From NCBI GenBank assembly GCA_052143095.1, contig JBKQTR010000435.1, forward strand, positions 1 to 22,952: 22,952 bases of DNA, in the 5' to 3' direction. This document shows positions 7,871 through 14,806 of the stretch, piece after piece. The position numbers and the translations under genes are program-made. Every line of letters begins with the position of its first letter. Position 1 is the stretch's first letter. This stretch comes from DAHUYF01 sp052143095 (lineage in GTDB: Bacteria > Pseudomonadota > Alphaproteobacteria > ATCC43930 > CGMCC-115725). Below the pieces are notes generated by a model that worked only from the letters and a program-made list of their open reading frames with translations, did not search any database and was not told the origin of the DNA.

Positions 7871-8077
7871 TCACTCCGCCGATGACAGGTTCGCCGCCGC
7901 GAGCTTGCCGCGGTCGTGCACCACCTCGTAGCTGATGCGTTGCCCCTCCATCAGCGCTTCCATCCCGGCGCGCTGGACGACGGTCACGTGGACGAAGATA
8001 TCGGCGCCGCCGTCATCCGGGCGGATGAAGCCGTAGCCTTTGCTCGGGTTGAACCATTTCACGCTGCCGACAGCCAT
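7871..8077 (-). CDS. cold-shock protein (CspA family)
   Basis: A 68-residue single cold-shock domain, the typical size. It binds single-stranded RNA or DNA and works as an RNA chaperone in the cytoplasm. RNP1 is seen as KGYGFI and RNP2 as DIFVHV, preceded by the standard VKWFNPSKG start. AAGGAG lies six bases before the ATG. The 216-bp divergent gap upstream leaves room for a long 5' leader, as is usual for csp genes, though no specific cold-shock box was recognised. Whether this member is cold-induced or constitutive cannot be told from the sequence. Confidence 0.96.
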   Translation of the reverse strand: MAVGSVKWFNPSKGYGFIRPDDGGADIFVHVTVVQRAGMEALMEGQRISYEVVHDRGKLAAANLSSAE

Positions 8078-8244
8078 GGCGGTCTCCTTTCCGAGGGGGT
8101 GGCAGGCCGCACGCCAGGGCGCAGCCGGGGGAAGCCCCGCCGATCCCTAAAGCGTGCGCAGCCGGCAGGCGATCGGCGGTCGAGAACATCGGTGGGGAGC
8201 GCCGAGCGTGCGGCGCCCGGCATCCCCCCGCAACCTCTATCTTT

Positions 8245-8272
8245 TTGAATTCGGCCGGAACTTTTTATATTT
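8245..8272 (+). promoter_or_regulatory. possible sigma-70-like promoter for the HExxH gene
   Basis: An AT-rich patch in otherwise GC-rich DNA contains TTGAAT (8245-8250) and, 15-16 bp on, TATATT/ATATTT (8266-8272), about 22 bp before the ATG at 8294. The short spacer and short leader make this tentative. Confidence 0.35.
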
Positions 8273-8293
8273 TACACCCTGCCGGAGAGCCGT

Positions 8294-8950
8294 ATGATCC
8301 TGACGCCGATTGATCCCGACCGTCTGCCCGCGCTGTTGGCGCGCTTTGCCGCCGGGCTTGGCGACGGCGCGGCGCGCGCGGTATTTGGCCGCATCGCCCG
8401 GCCCGCCGCCGCCGAGCGCGCGCAGGGTGCGCTGGCCGCGTCACATCACCGCGCGGCGCTCGGCGTGCTGGCGCAGCTCGGCATGGCGGTGCGGCCGGGC
8501 AGCCCGCAGCAGGATTTCAGCTGGGACGGACAGGCGGTGCGCGCCGACACCGAGGCCTACGTGCTGCTGCACGAGGCGGCGCATTATCAGCTCGCAGCGC
8601 CCGAGCGGCGCCGGCGCATCGATTTCGGTCTCGGCCCCGGCCCCGAGACGGGCAACCGGCGGGCGGCAGCCGCGGCAGCCTGCTTGAACGGGCCCGCCGT
8701 CGAGCGCGAGGAGGCGATGGCCTCGCTCCTCGGCATCCTCTGGGAGGTCGAGCTCGGCCACCCCGCTCTGGCGTCTTTCCTCGACCAGAACTGGCTCGAG
8801 GGCGCGGAGCGGCCGGGTACCGCCGATCATTTCCGCCGCGTTCTCGCCGCGCTCGGCGATGGCGGGTTCATTACCCCGTGCGGCCGGCCGCGGCGGACGC
8901 GCCGCACCACGCCGGATCAGGACAAGGCGCTGCGCGGTCCCGCGAAGTGA
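8294..8950 (+). CDS. unrecognised protein with a HExxH motif (possible zincin-like)
   Basis: A 218-residue protein of no family I recognise. It has no signal peptide and no membrane segment. Residues 93-97 read HEAAH within YVLLHEAAHYQLA, a hydrophobic-flanked HExxH as in zinc metallopeptidases, and about 45 residues later an acidic helix (VEREEAMASLLGILWEVELGH) could give the third ligand Glu as in gluzincins. This makes a small metal-binding hydrolase conceivable, but a motif of this size can occur by chance in helical proteins. The last 30 residues are basic and low-complexity (CGRPRRTRRTTPDQDK) and overlap by 34 bp the end of a probable gene on the other strand, so this tail may be poorly conserved. 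GGAGA precedes the ATG by a few bases. Confidence 0.75.
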   Translation: MILTPIDPDRLPALLARFAAGLGDGAARAVFGRIARPAAAERAQGALAASHHRAALGVLAQLGMAVRPGSPQQDFSWDGQAVRADTEAYVLLHEAAHYQLAAPERRRRIDFGLGPGPETGNRRAAAAAACLNGPAVEREEAMASLLGILWEVELGHPALASFLDQNWLEGAERPGTADHFRRVLAALGDGGFITPCGRPRRTRRTTPDQDKALRGPAK

Positions 8951-9117
8951 ATGTGGACGGCGAGGCAGCGTTGATAGGTCGTGAGCTCGCGGCGCCGCAG
9001 CAGGCGGGCGAGCCAGGACGGGCGTCTCTGCGACCCCGCTTCCGCGTGCAGGCGTCGGCGCGCGGGTTGGACCGGGCTCACCGTGCTCCATCGCAGGATT
9101 CGATCGCTCACGGACAT
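8917..9117 (-). CDS. small basic protein, 66 residues, unknown
   Basis: A short minus-strand frame supported mainly by its signals: GAGGAGA six bases before the ATG at 9117, and an EcfG-like promoter about 47 bp upstream. The protein starts MSVSDRILRWST, has a very Arg-rich middle (PSWLARLLRRREL) and ends TTYQRCLAVHIHFAGPRSALS. No signal peptide or known domain is recognised. The Arg-rich middle faintly recalls DUF1127 proteins, but the match is too weak to claim. It fills most of the otherwise unexplained 336-bp gap between the HExxH gene and the YihY gene. Its end runs 34 bp into the convergent HExxH gene. The longer frame up to 9324 is rejected as it would read through the promoter and lacks a ribosome binding site. 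Confidence 0.55.
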   Translation of the reverse strand: MSVSDRILRWSTVSPVQPARRRLHAEAGSQRRPSWLARLLRRRELTTYQRCLAVHIHFAGPRSALS

Positions 9118-9163
9118 GGCGTTCTCCTCTGGCAAGGGTGAACTGGGAAAGGGATGGTCGAAC

Positions 9164-9189
9164 AACACGACCATTTCGCCGAAAGTTCC
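9164..9189 (-). promoter_or_regulatory. EcfG-like (general stress) promoter candidate
   Basis: On the minus strand GGAAC (complement of 9185-9189) is followed after 17 bases by TGTT (complement of 9164-9167). The alphaproteobacterial EcfG/SigT consensus is GGAAC-16/17-CGTT, so one base differs. It sits 47 bp before the ATG of the 66-residue frame, giving a leader of about 38 bases, a normal geometry. Confidence 0.4.
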
Positions 9190-9286
9190 ACCAGCGGACG
9201 ATTCCAGCGGCGCGCGAACACCCTCTGGCTTTATCGCGGACGCTCCCTGCGCCCGCCGTGTTTGCCGCCGTGGAGGTGCTGCGCCC

Positions 9287-10297
9287 ATGGCCGACGCCCA
9301 CAAGCCGCTGCTCGGCGCCGCCATCGCCGCAGCGCTCGCCGTTTACGCCGTCGCCGCCGCGCGCCGGCGACGGCACGGCGCGAGCGAGAGCGCCGGCATC
9401 GGCCGCTTCGTCGCCGCACCGCAGCAAATCACTGCGGCCGGGTGGCGGGACATCCTGACGCGCGTCATCGCCAATATCGGCCGCGACAATGTCTCGCTGA
9501 TCGCGGCCGGCGTCGCCTTCTACGCGCTGCTGTCGCTGGCGCCGGGCTTCACCGCGCTGGTGGCGCTTTACGGCCTCGTCGCCGATCCCGCCGCGGTGCA
9601 GGCGCATGTTGCCGGCCTAGGCGGCATGATGCCGCCGGAGGCGCAGCAACTCGTCGCCGACGAACTCACCGCCATCGTCCAGGCCCATTCCTCATCGCTC
9701 GGGCTGGGATTCGTCATCAGCCTGCTGATCGCGCTCTGGAGCGCCAATGCCGGGACCAGCGCGCTCATCTCGGCGCTCAACGTCGCCTATGGCGAGCGCG
9801 AGAAACGCGGTCTGCTGCGCTATTACGCCAGCACGCTGCTGCTGATGCTTGGCGGCGCGATCTGCGGCGGCTGCGCGCTGCTGCTCATTGCCGTGCTCCC
9901 CGCGCTCCTGCAATGGCTGCCGCTTGGCGAGGCCGGCCGCGCGCTCTTCGCCATCCTGCGCTGGCCGGCGCTGCTGCTGCTCTTCGCCGCGGTGCTCGCG
10001 CTCCTCTACCGCTACGCGCCGTGTCGCCGCGAGCCGCGCTGGAGCTGGGTGAGTTGGGGCGCCGCGGCGGCGGCGCTGCTATGGATCGCCGGCTCGGTGC
10101 TGTTCTCGGTCTATGTCGGCCGCTTCGCCACCTACAACAAGACCTATGGCTCGCTCGGTGCCGTCGTTGTCCTGCTGATGTGGCTTTGGCTCTCGGCCTA
10201 TGCAGTGCTGCTCGGCGCCGAGCTCAACGCCGAGATGGAGCGCCAGAGCGCACGCGATCCCACCGGCCGCCCGGCTACTCCTTCACCGCGCCGGTGA
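9287..10297 (+). CDS. YihY/BrkB-family inner-membrane protein
   Basis: A 336-residue membrane protein of the YihY/virulence factor BrkB family; molecular function is not settled (historically and wrongly linked to RNase BN). Visible hallmarks: the N-terminal amphipathic part with DILTRVIANIGRDNVSLIAAGVAFYALLSLAPGF, a helix ALWSANAGTSALISALNVAYG, and the C-terminal TYNKTYGSLGAVVVLLMWLW followed by LLGAELNAE, as in the family. About six to seven membrane segments, including an extra N-terminal hydrophobic helix (AAIAAALAVYAVAAA). The frame opens at 8981, but the ATG at 9287 with GGAGGT about ten bases upstream is chosen since the earlier part has no family similarity and overlaps the minus-strand promoter. 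It ends 23 bp inside the convergent permease gene, with no terminator between. Confidence 0.93.
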   Translation: MADAHKPLLGAAIAAALAVYAVAAARRRRHGASESAGIGRFVAAPQQITAAGWRDILTRVIANIGRDNVSLIAAGVAFYALLSLAPGFTALVALYGLVADPAAVQAHVAGLGGMMPPEAQQLVADELTAIVQAHSSSLGLGFVISLLIALWSANAGTSALISALNVAYGEREKRGLLRYYASTLLLMLGGAICGGCALLLIAVLPALLQWLPLGEAGRALFAILRWPALLLLFAAVLALLYRYAPCRREPRWSWVSWGAAAAALLWIAGSVLFSVYVGRFATYNKTYGSLGAVVVLLMWLWLSAYAVLLGAELNAEMERQSARDPTGRPATPSPRR

Positions 10298-11144
10298 GGC
10301 TCGAGACATAGTGCTCGACGAAGAAGGAGTAGAGGATCACCACCGGCAGCGAGCCCAGCAGCGCCGCCGCCATGAGCGAGCCCCAGTGATAGACGTCGCC
10401 CTCGACGAGCTCGGTGATGGCACCCACCGGAATCGTCTTGTTCTCCGAGGAGGAGATGAAGGTGAGCGCGTAGATGAACTCGTTCCAGGACAGGGTGAAG
10501 GCGAAGATGCCGGCGGAGATCAGCCCGGGCACGGCGAGCGGCAGGGTGATCTTCAGCAGGATCTGCAGCCGCGTCGCGCCATCGATCAGCGCGCATTCCT
10601 CGAGCTCGTAGGGGATGGTGCGGAAATAGCCCATCAGCAGCCAGGTGCAGAACGGTATCAGAAAGGTCGGATAGGTCAGGATCAGCGCCCAGTCGCTGTC
10701 GAACATGCCGAGCTGGAACACCATCGTCGCCAACGGGATGAAGAGGATGCTGGGCGGCACGAGATAGGCCAGGAAGATGGCGAGCCCGACATATTGCGAG
10801 CCGCGATAGCGCAGCCGCTCGATGGCATAGGCGGCGCAGACCGAGCAGAACAGCGAGAGTATGGTCGAGCTCACCGAGATGATCACGGTGTTGAGCATCC
10901 AGGCGGGATAGCTGGTCTCGAACAGCAATTTCTCGATGTGCTCCAGGGTCGGATGCGTGACCCAGAAGGGGTTGTACTTCTCGTAGTCGTAGAGTTCGGC
11001 GTCCGGCTTGAACGTCGTCGTCGCCATCCAATAGAACGGGAAGAGCAGCACGAAGAGCATGATGGCGAGCGGCATGTAGACCGTCACCAGCCGGCGCGGC
11101 AGCGACGACAGGTATTCCATGCCTTCCCGCTGCGCGCTCGCCAT
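10275..11144 (-). CDS. carbohydrate ABC transporter permease, MalG type
   Basis: A 289-residue inner-membrane subunit with six predicted membrane segments. The cytoplasmic EAA loop that docks on the ATPase is seen as EECALIDGATRLQILLKITLP in the second half, and the fold is that of CUT1-family sugar importers. The ATG at 11144 shares one base with the stop codon of the preceding permease (TGATG), so the two are translationally coupled and made in equal amounts; an upstream extension of the frame to 11444 is ruled out because it lies inside that permease. Last gene of the dehydratase-transporter operon. It converges on the YihY gene with a 23-bp overlap. Confidence 0.95.
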   Translation of the reverse strand: MASAQREGMEYLSSLPRRLVTVYMPLAIMLFVLLFPFYWMATTTFKPDAELYDYEKYNPFWVTHPTLEHIEKLLFETSYPAWMLNTVIISVSSTILSLFCSVCAAYAIERLRYRGSQYVGLAIFLAYLVPPSILFIPLATMVFQLGMFDSDWALILTYPTFLIPFCTWLLMGYFRTIPYELEECALIDGATRLQILLKITLPLAVPGLISAGIFAFTLSWNEFIYALTFISSSENKTIPVGAITELVEGDVYHWGSLMAAALLGSLPVVILYSFFVEHYVSSLTGAVKE

Positions 11145-12088
11145 CAGTCGCGTCCCCCCGCCTGCCATTTGCGCCGCTGCAGGCCGAAATAGCTGAACAG
11201 GATGGCGGCGAGCAGGAACGGGATCATCGCGTCGGCGATCGCCGCGCCCTCGCCGAGCTGGCCGCCGGTGATGGCGCGCTGGAAGGAGAGCGTCGCCATC
11301 AGATGCGTCGCGTTCAGCGGGCCGCCTTTGGTGATGGCGTAGACGAGCTGGAAGTCGGTGAAGGTCATCAGCACCGAGAAGGTCATCACCACGGCGATGA
11401 TCGGCGTCAGCATCGGGAAGGTGATGTAGCGGAAGTTCTGCCAACGGCTGGCGCCGTCGAGCGTCGCCGCCTCGTAGAGCGAGGGCGGGATGGTCTGCAA
11501 GCCCGCCAGCAGCGTGATCGCCACGAACGGGATGCCGCGCCAGACATTGGCGGCGATCAGCGACCAGCGCGCATTCCAGGGATCGCCGAGGAAATCGATG
11601 TAGCTGTGGATGAATCCCAGCTTCACCAGCACCCAGGAGATGATCGAGAACTGCGAATCATAGAGCCACCAGAAGGCGATCGCCGACAACACCGTCGGCA
11701 CGACGAAGGGCAGCAGCACGAACGCGCGGATGATCGACTTGAACGGCAGTCGGTGATTGAGCAGCAGCGCCAGATAGAGGCCGAGGGCGAATTTCACGAC
11801 GCTCGCCACCACCGTATAGAGCAGCGTGTTGAACACCACGAGCCAGAATACGCTGTCGTCGAGCAGCGAGCGGAAATTGCCGAGCCCGACGAAATGCCCG
11901 GTGCCGCCGATATTCCGGTTGGTGAGGCCGAGCCACAGCCCCAGCCCCAGCGGATAGGTCAGGAAGACGAGCAGCAGCACCGCCGCCGGCAGCATGAAGA
12001 CCAGCCCCAGCAGCGTGCGGCTGTCGTCGAGGCGCCATGTCCGACGCCGCGCCGGGGCGCGCAAGGTGGTTTGCGTCTGGACCGCCAT
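11144..12088 (-). CDS. carbohydrate ABC transporter permease, MalF type
   Basis: A 314-residue inner-membrane subunit partnering the MalG-type permease. After a basic N-terminus (LRAPARRRTWRLDD) come six membrane segments, the first LLGLVFMLPAAVLLLVFLTYP. The EAA loop reads EAATLDGASRWQNFRYITFP. It lacks the long periplasmic loop and two extra helices of E. coli MalF, as is usual for this subgroup. The ribosome binding site is weak. It is separated from the binding-protein gene by 95 bp that hold a strong stem-loop, so its expression is likely lower than that of the binding protein. The substrate is not given by the sequence; context suggests a sugar or sugar acid. Confidence 0.95.
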   Translation of the reverse strand: MAVQTQTTLRAPARRRTWRLDDSRTLLGLVFMLPAAVLLLVFLTYPLGLGLWLGLTNRNIGGTGHFVGLGNFRSLLDDSVFWLVVFNTLLYTVVASVVKFALGLYLALLLNHRLPFKSIIRAFVLLPFVVPTVLSAIAFWWLYDSQFSIISWVLVKLGFIHSYIDFLGDPWNARWSLIAANVWRGIPFVAITLLAGLQTIPPSLYEAATLDGASRWQNFRYITFPMLTPIIAVVMTFSVLMTFTDFQLVYAITKGGPLNATHLMATLSFQRAITGGQLGEGAAIADAMIPFLLAAILFSYFGLQRRKWQAGGRD

Positions 12089-12138
12089 CGGCGGTCAGTG
12101 GCAGATCATCTGGCGAGTCACGGCGTGCCTTTCGGTTG

Positions 12139-12176
12139 GGCGGCTGCGGCGATCGCTCGCGCGTGCTGCAGCCGCC
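12139..12176 (-). other. intergenic stem-loop between binding-protein and permease genes
   Basis: GGCGGCTGC (12139-12147) and GCAGCCGCC (12168-12176) are perfect 9-bp inverted arms around a 20-base loop that can itself fold (GCGATCGC). No T-run follows. In binding-protein-dependent transporter operons, a hairpin at this place is known to protect the binding-protein mRNA from 3' decay and so raise its level over the permeases; that role is inferred here. Confidence 0.55.
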
Positions 12177-12183
12177 GGTCCCT

Positions 12184-13509
12184 TCACGATTGATAGTAGC
12201 GCTTCGCCCGCTCGGCGGCGCGCGCGGCCGCCTCTTTCGGCGTGCGCGACCCGGTGGCGGCCTCGGCGACCATGTCGACCAGGACGAAATCGCCGATCAC
12301 CGCCGCCGAGGCGGCGCCGAGCTGGCCGGCATAGCCGTTGTCGAGCATGCCTGCGAGCACGTCGCGGAACGGCGTGTTCTTCGGGTCGGACGTCCAGATC
12401 GGGTTGTCCTCATAGGCCCTGAGCGGCTGGGTGATGTAGCCGTTCGACGCCGCCTGCCAGGGCTCGTACTGCTCCTTCTCCCACATGAAGCGGAGGTATT
12501 CCTTCACCGCGTTGGGATATTTCGTGTATTTGAAGGCGTAGGCCTGCAGCATGAGATGAAACTCGGTGCGCCTGCCGACCGGGCCGATCGGCCATTGCTT
12601 GGCGTGGTCCATGTCCTTGGCGATCGCCTGCAGCGCCTCGTCCTTCGAGGTCTTCGCCACCGTGTAGATCGAGATGCCGTTGTTGGTGAGGCTGATGTCG
12701 CCGGCGAGGAATGCCTTGTTGTTGCTGGGGTCCTGCCAGGAGAGCGTCCCCGGGATGAAGGTCGCGTAGAGCTCTTTGGCGTATTCCAGCGCGGCGATGG
12801 TCTCGGGCGCGTCGATGACGACGTTGTTCTTCTCGTCGACCATCTTGCCGCCATGTGACCAGACGAGCCAATGCGTCCAGGAATTGGCGTCCCCGGTCGC
12901 GTGGCCCAAGGCGAAGCCCGGCGGCGTGCCGTTTTTCTTCAGCGCCTGGCAGAGCTTCAAAAAGTCCGGGTGGTTCTTCGGGAATTCCTCGAATCCGGCC
13001 TTCTGCAGCGCGCCGATGCGGTAGTTGAGGCAGCCTCCCGGCCCGCCCTGCGGCAACGCGATCCATTTGTTGTCGCGCATGCCGTAGCGCCGGCAGACGT
13101 CGTACCAGCCGCCGTATTTGGCGCCGAGATAGTCGGCGAGATCGGTCATGTCCAGCAGCTTGTCGGGGAATTTGTGCGGGTCGTCATTGGTGCCGATGAT
13201 GAGATCGGGACCGGCGCCGACATTGGCGGCAACCGCCGCCTTCGGCCGGATGTCCTCCCAGCTCTCGGTATCGACCCGCACCTGGATGCCGGTCAGCTGC
13301 GTGAATTTCTTCGTCGTCTCCGTCCAGTTGTCGATGTCGCCCTGGACGAACTGCTTCCAGCGCAGCACGCGCAGCGACGCATCCTTCTCGGCCTGGCCCT
13401 TCCAGGCGATTTCGGCCCGCGCCGCGCCTCCCGGTATCAGGCCCGTCCCCGCCACCGCGGTCACCGCCACGCCGGCTTTCAGGATGTCCCGTCTGCTGAC
13501 ATCGGTCAT
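12184..13509 (-). CDS. Tat-exported extracellular solute-binding protein, family 1
   Basis: The periplasmic receptor of the CUT1-type transporter, 441 residues. The N-terminus MTDVSRRDILKAGVAVTAVAG carries a twin-arginine motif (SRRDILK) and ends at GGAARA, so export as a folded protein by Tat is likely. The mature part has the layout of family-1 sugar-binding proteins: FTQLTGIQVRVDTESWED near 70-90, GPDLIIGTNDDPHKF, and a C-terminal lobe with EYLRFMWEKEQYEPW. GGGAG lies about ten bases before the ATG. It follows the ATPase gene by 48 bp. Ligand is unknown; the neighbouring IlvD/Edd dehydratase and SDR point to a pentose, hexose or aldonate. Confidence 0.94.
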   Translation of the reverse strand: MTDVSRRDILKAGVAVTAVAGTGLIPGGAARAEIAWKGQAEKDASLRVLRWKQFVQGDIDNWTETTKKFTQLTGIQVRVDTESWEDIRPKAAVAANVGAGPDLIIGTNDDPHKFPDKLLDMTDLADYLGAKYGGWYDVCRRYGMRDNKWIALPQGGPGGCLNYRIGALQKAGFEEFPKNHPDFLKLCQALKKNGTPPGFALGHATGDANSWTHWLVWSHGGKMVDEKNNVVIDAPETIAALEYAKELYATFIPGTLSWQDPSNNKAFLAGDISLTNNGISIYTVAKTSKDEALQAIAKDMDHAKQWPIGPVGRRTEFHLMLQAYAFKYTKYPNAVKEYLRFMWEKEQYEPWQAASNGYITQPLRAYEDNPIWTSDPKNTPFRDVLAGMLDNGYAGQLGAASAAVIGDFVLVDMVAEAATGSRTPKEAAARAAERAKRYYQS

Positions 13510-13557
13510 AGGCTGTCTCTCCCTTGAAGGTGCGGGATGCCTCCCGCATTGTTGGCT

Positions 13558-14628
13558 TTAGTCTAGTTTCTTGCCGCTTTGGGCGTCAAACAGATGGACG
13601 GCGTCGAGCCGCGGCTGCAGGCGGATGGTCTCGCCGGGGCGGAAATCGTGGCGCTCGCCAAACACGGCGCAGAGCTGCGTTCCCGCCAGCTCGGCATAGA
13701 CGAAGGTATCGGCGCCGGTCGGCTCGACCACCCGCACCGTCGCCGGCACGCCGCCATCGCGGGCGATGTCGAGATGCTCGGGCCTGGCGCCATAGATGAT
13801 CGGCTGCCCGTCACGCCCGCCGCCGTTGCGCGGCGCCGGCAGCTTCACGCCGGCCGGCGTCGCCACCCAGGCGTCGCCGCCATCGCGCTGCAGGATGCCC
13901 TCGATGAAGTTCATCGCCGGCGAGCCGATGAATCCGGCGACGAAGAGGTTGGCAGGGTGATCGTAGAGCTCGAGCGGCGTGCCGACCTGCTCGACCTTGC
14001 CGTCATGCATGACGACGATGCGGTCGGCCATGGTCATGGCCTCGACCTGGTCATGCGTCACATAGACCGAGGTGGTGCGCAGCCGCTGATGCAGCGCCTT
14101 GATCTCGGTGCGCATCTGCACGCGCAGCTTGGCGTCGAGGTTGGAGAGCGGCTCGTCGAACAGGAAGACCTGCGGGTCGCGGACGATCGCGCGCCCCATG
14201 GCGACGCGCTGGCGCTGGCCGCCGGAGAGCTGGCGCGGATAGCGCTCGAGGAGCTGGCCCAGCCCGAGGATGTCCGCCGCCTGGTTGACGCGGGCGTCGA
14301 TCACCGCCTGCTCGGCCCGGCGCAGCTTCAGGCTGAAAGCCATGTTGTCGCGCACCGTCATATGCGGGTCGAGCGCATAATTCTGGAACACCATGGCGAT
14401 GTCGCGCTCCTTCGGCGGGAGCTGGTTCACCACCCGGCCGCCGATGGCGATCTCGCCGCCGGTGATGTGCTCGAGCCCGGCGATCATCCGCAGCAGGGTC
14501 GTCTTGCCGCAACCGGACGGCCCCACCAAGGCGACGAACTCCTCGTCGCCGATATCGATGGAAACGCCGTGGATCACATCCACGAGCCCGAAGGACTTCC
14601 GCACCTCACGGATCTCGACCGACGCCAT
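13558..14628 (-). CDS. sugar ABC transporter ATP-binding protein (UgpC/MsmK type)
   Basis: The ATPase of the CUT1 transporter, 356 residues from MASVEIREVRKSFG (ATG 14628, GGAGG seven bases upstream); a 20-residue upstream extension has no family similarity. Walker A GPSGCGKTT (about 36-44), Q-loop FQNYALDPHM (about 81-90), signature LSGGQRQRVAMGRA (about 134), Walker B VFLFDEPLSNLD (about 154-165) and switch His in VYVTHDQVEAM are all intact. The last 120 residues form the regulatory TOBE-type beta domain (TPLELYDHPANLFVAGFIGSPAMNF, then GARPEHLD). Here, unlike in the common gene order, the ATPase comes first, before the binding protein. It lies 178 bp after the dehydratase gene on the same strand. 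Confidence 0.96.
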   Translation of the reverse strand: MASVEIREVRKSFGLVDVIHGVSIDIGDEEFVALVGPSGCGKTTLLRMIAGLEHITGGEIAIGGRVVNQLPPKERDIAMVFQNYALDPHMTVRDNMAFSLKLRRAEQAVIDARVNQAADILGLGQLLERYPRQLSGGQRQRVAMGRAIVRDPQVFLFDEPLSNLDAKLRVQMRTEIKALHQRLRTTSVYVTHDQVEAMTMADRIVVMHDGKVEQVGTPLELYDHPANLFVAGFIGSPAMNFIEGILQRDGGDAWVATPAGVKLPAPRNGGGRDGQPIIYGARPEHLDIARDGGVPATVRVVEPTGADTFVYAELAGTQLCAVFGERHDFRPGETIRLQPRLDAVHLFDAQSGKKLD

Positions 14629-14806
14629 TCCGCAGCCTCCTCGCCTCCGGGCGGTCTTCAACGCCGTCGTCGGAACCGCCCGCAGCATGGCGACCCCCGC
14701 GGATATTGCAAGCGCCGCGGTCTTCCCTGCCGCAGCGAAGAGTGGCGTCAGCGCGACCGCTCGCGCAGCCTAACGGCGGTGTCGCCGGCCTGGTCCGGCG
14801 CCGTGC

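Noticed and set aside
8257..8261. GGAAC before the HExxH gene as an EcfG -35 element
   Set aside because: No CGTT-like -10 element at 16-17 bases; only an AT-rich patch follows.
8981..9286. N-terminal extension of the YihY frame
   Set aside because: No family similarity, Arg-rich, and it overlaps the promoter and small gene on the other strand; ATG 9287 has a ribosome binding site.
14783..14800. CGCCGG/CCGGCG hairpin just after the dehydratase stop
   Set aside because: Six-bp stem with no T-run in GC-rich DNA; too weak to call a terminator, and the transporter genes downstream are probably co-transcribed.
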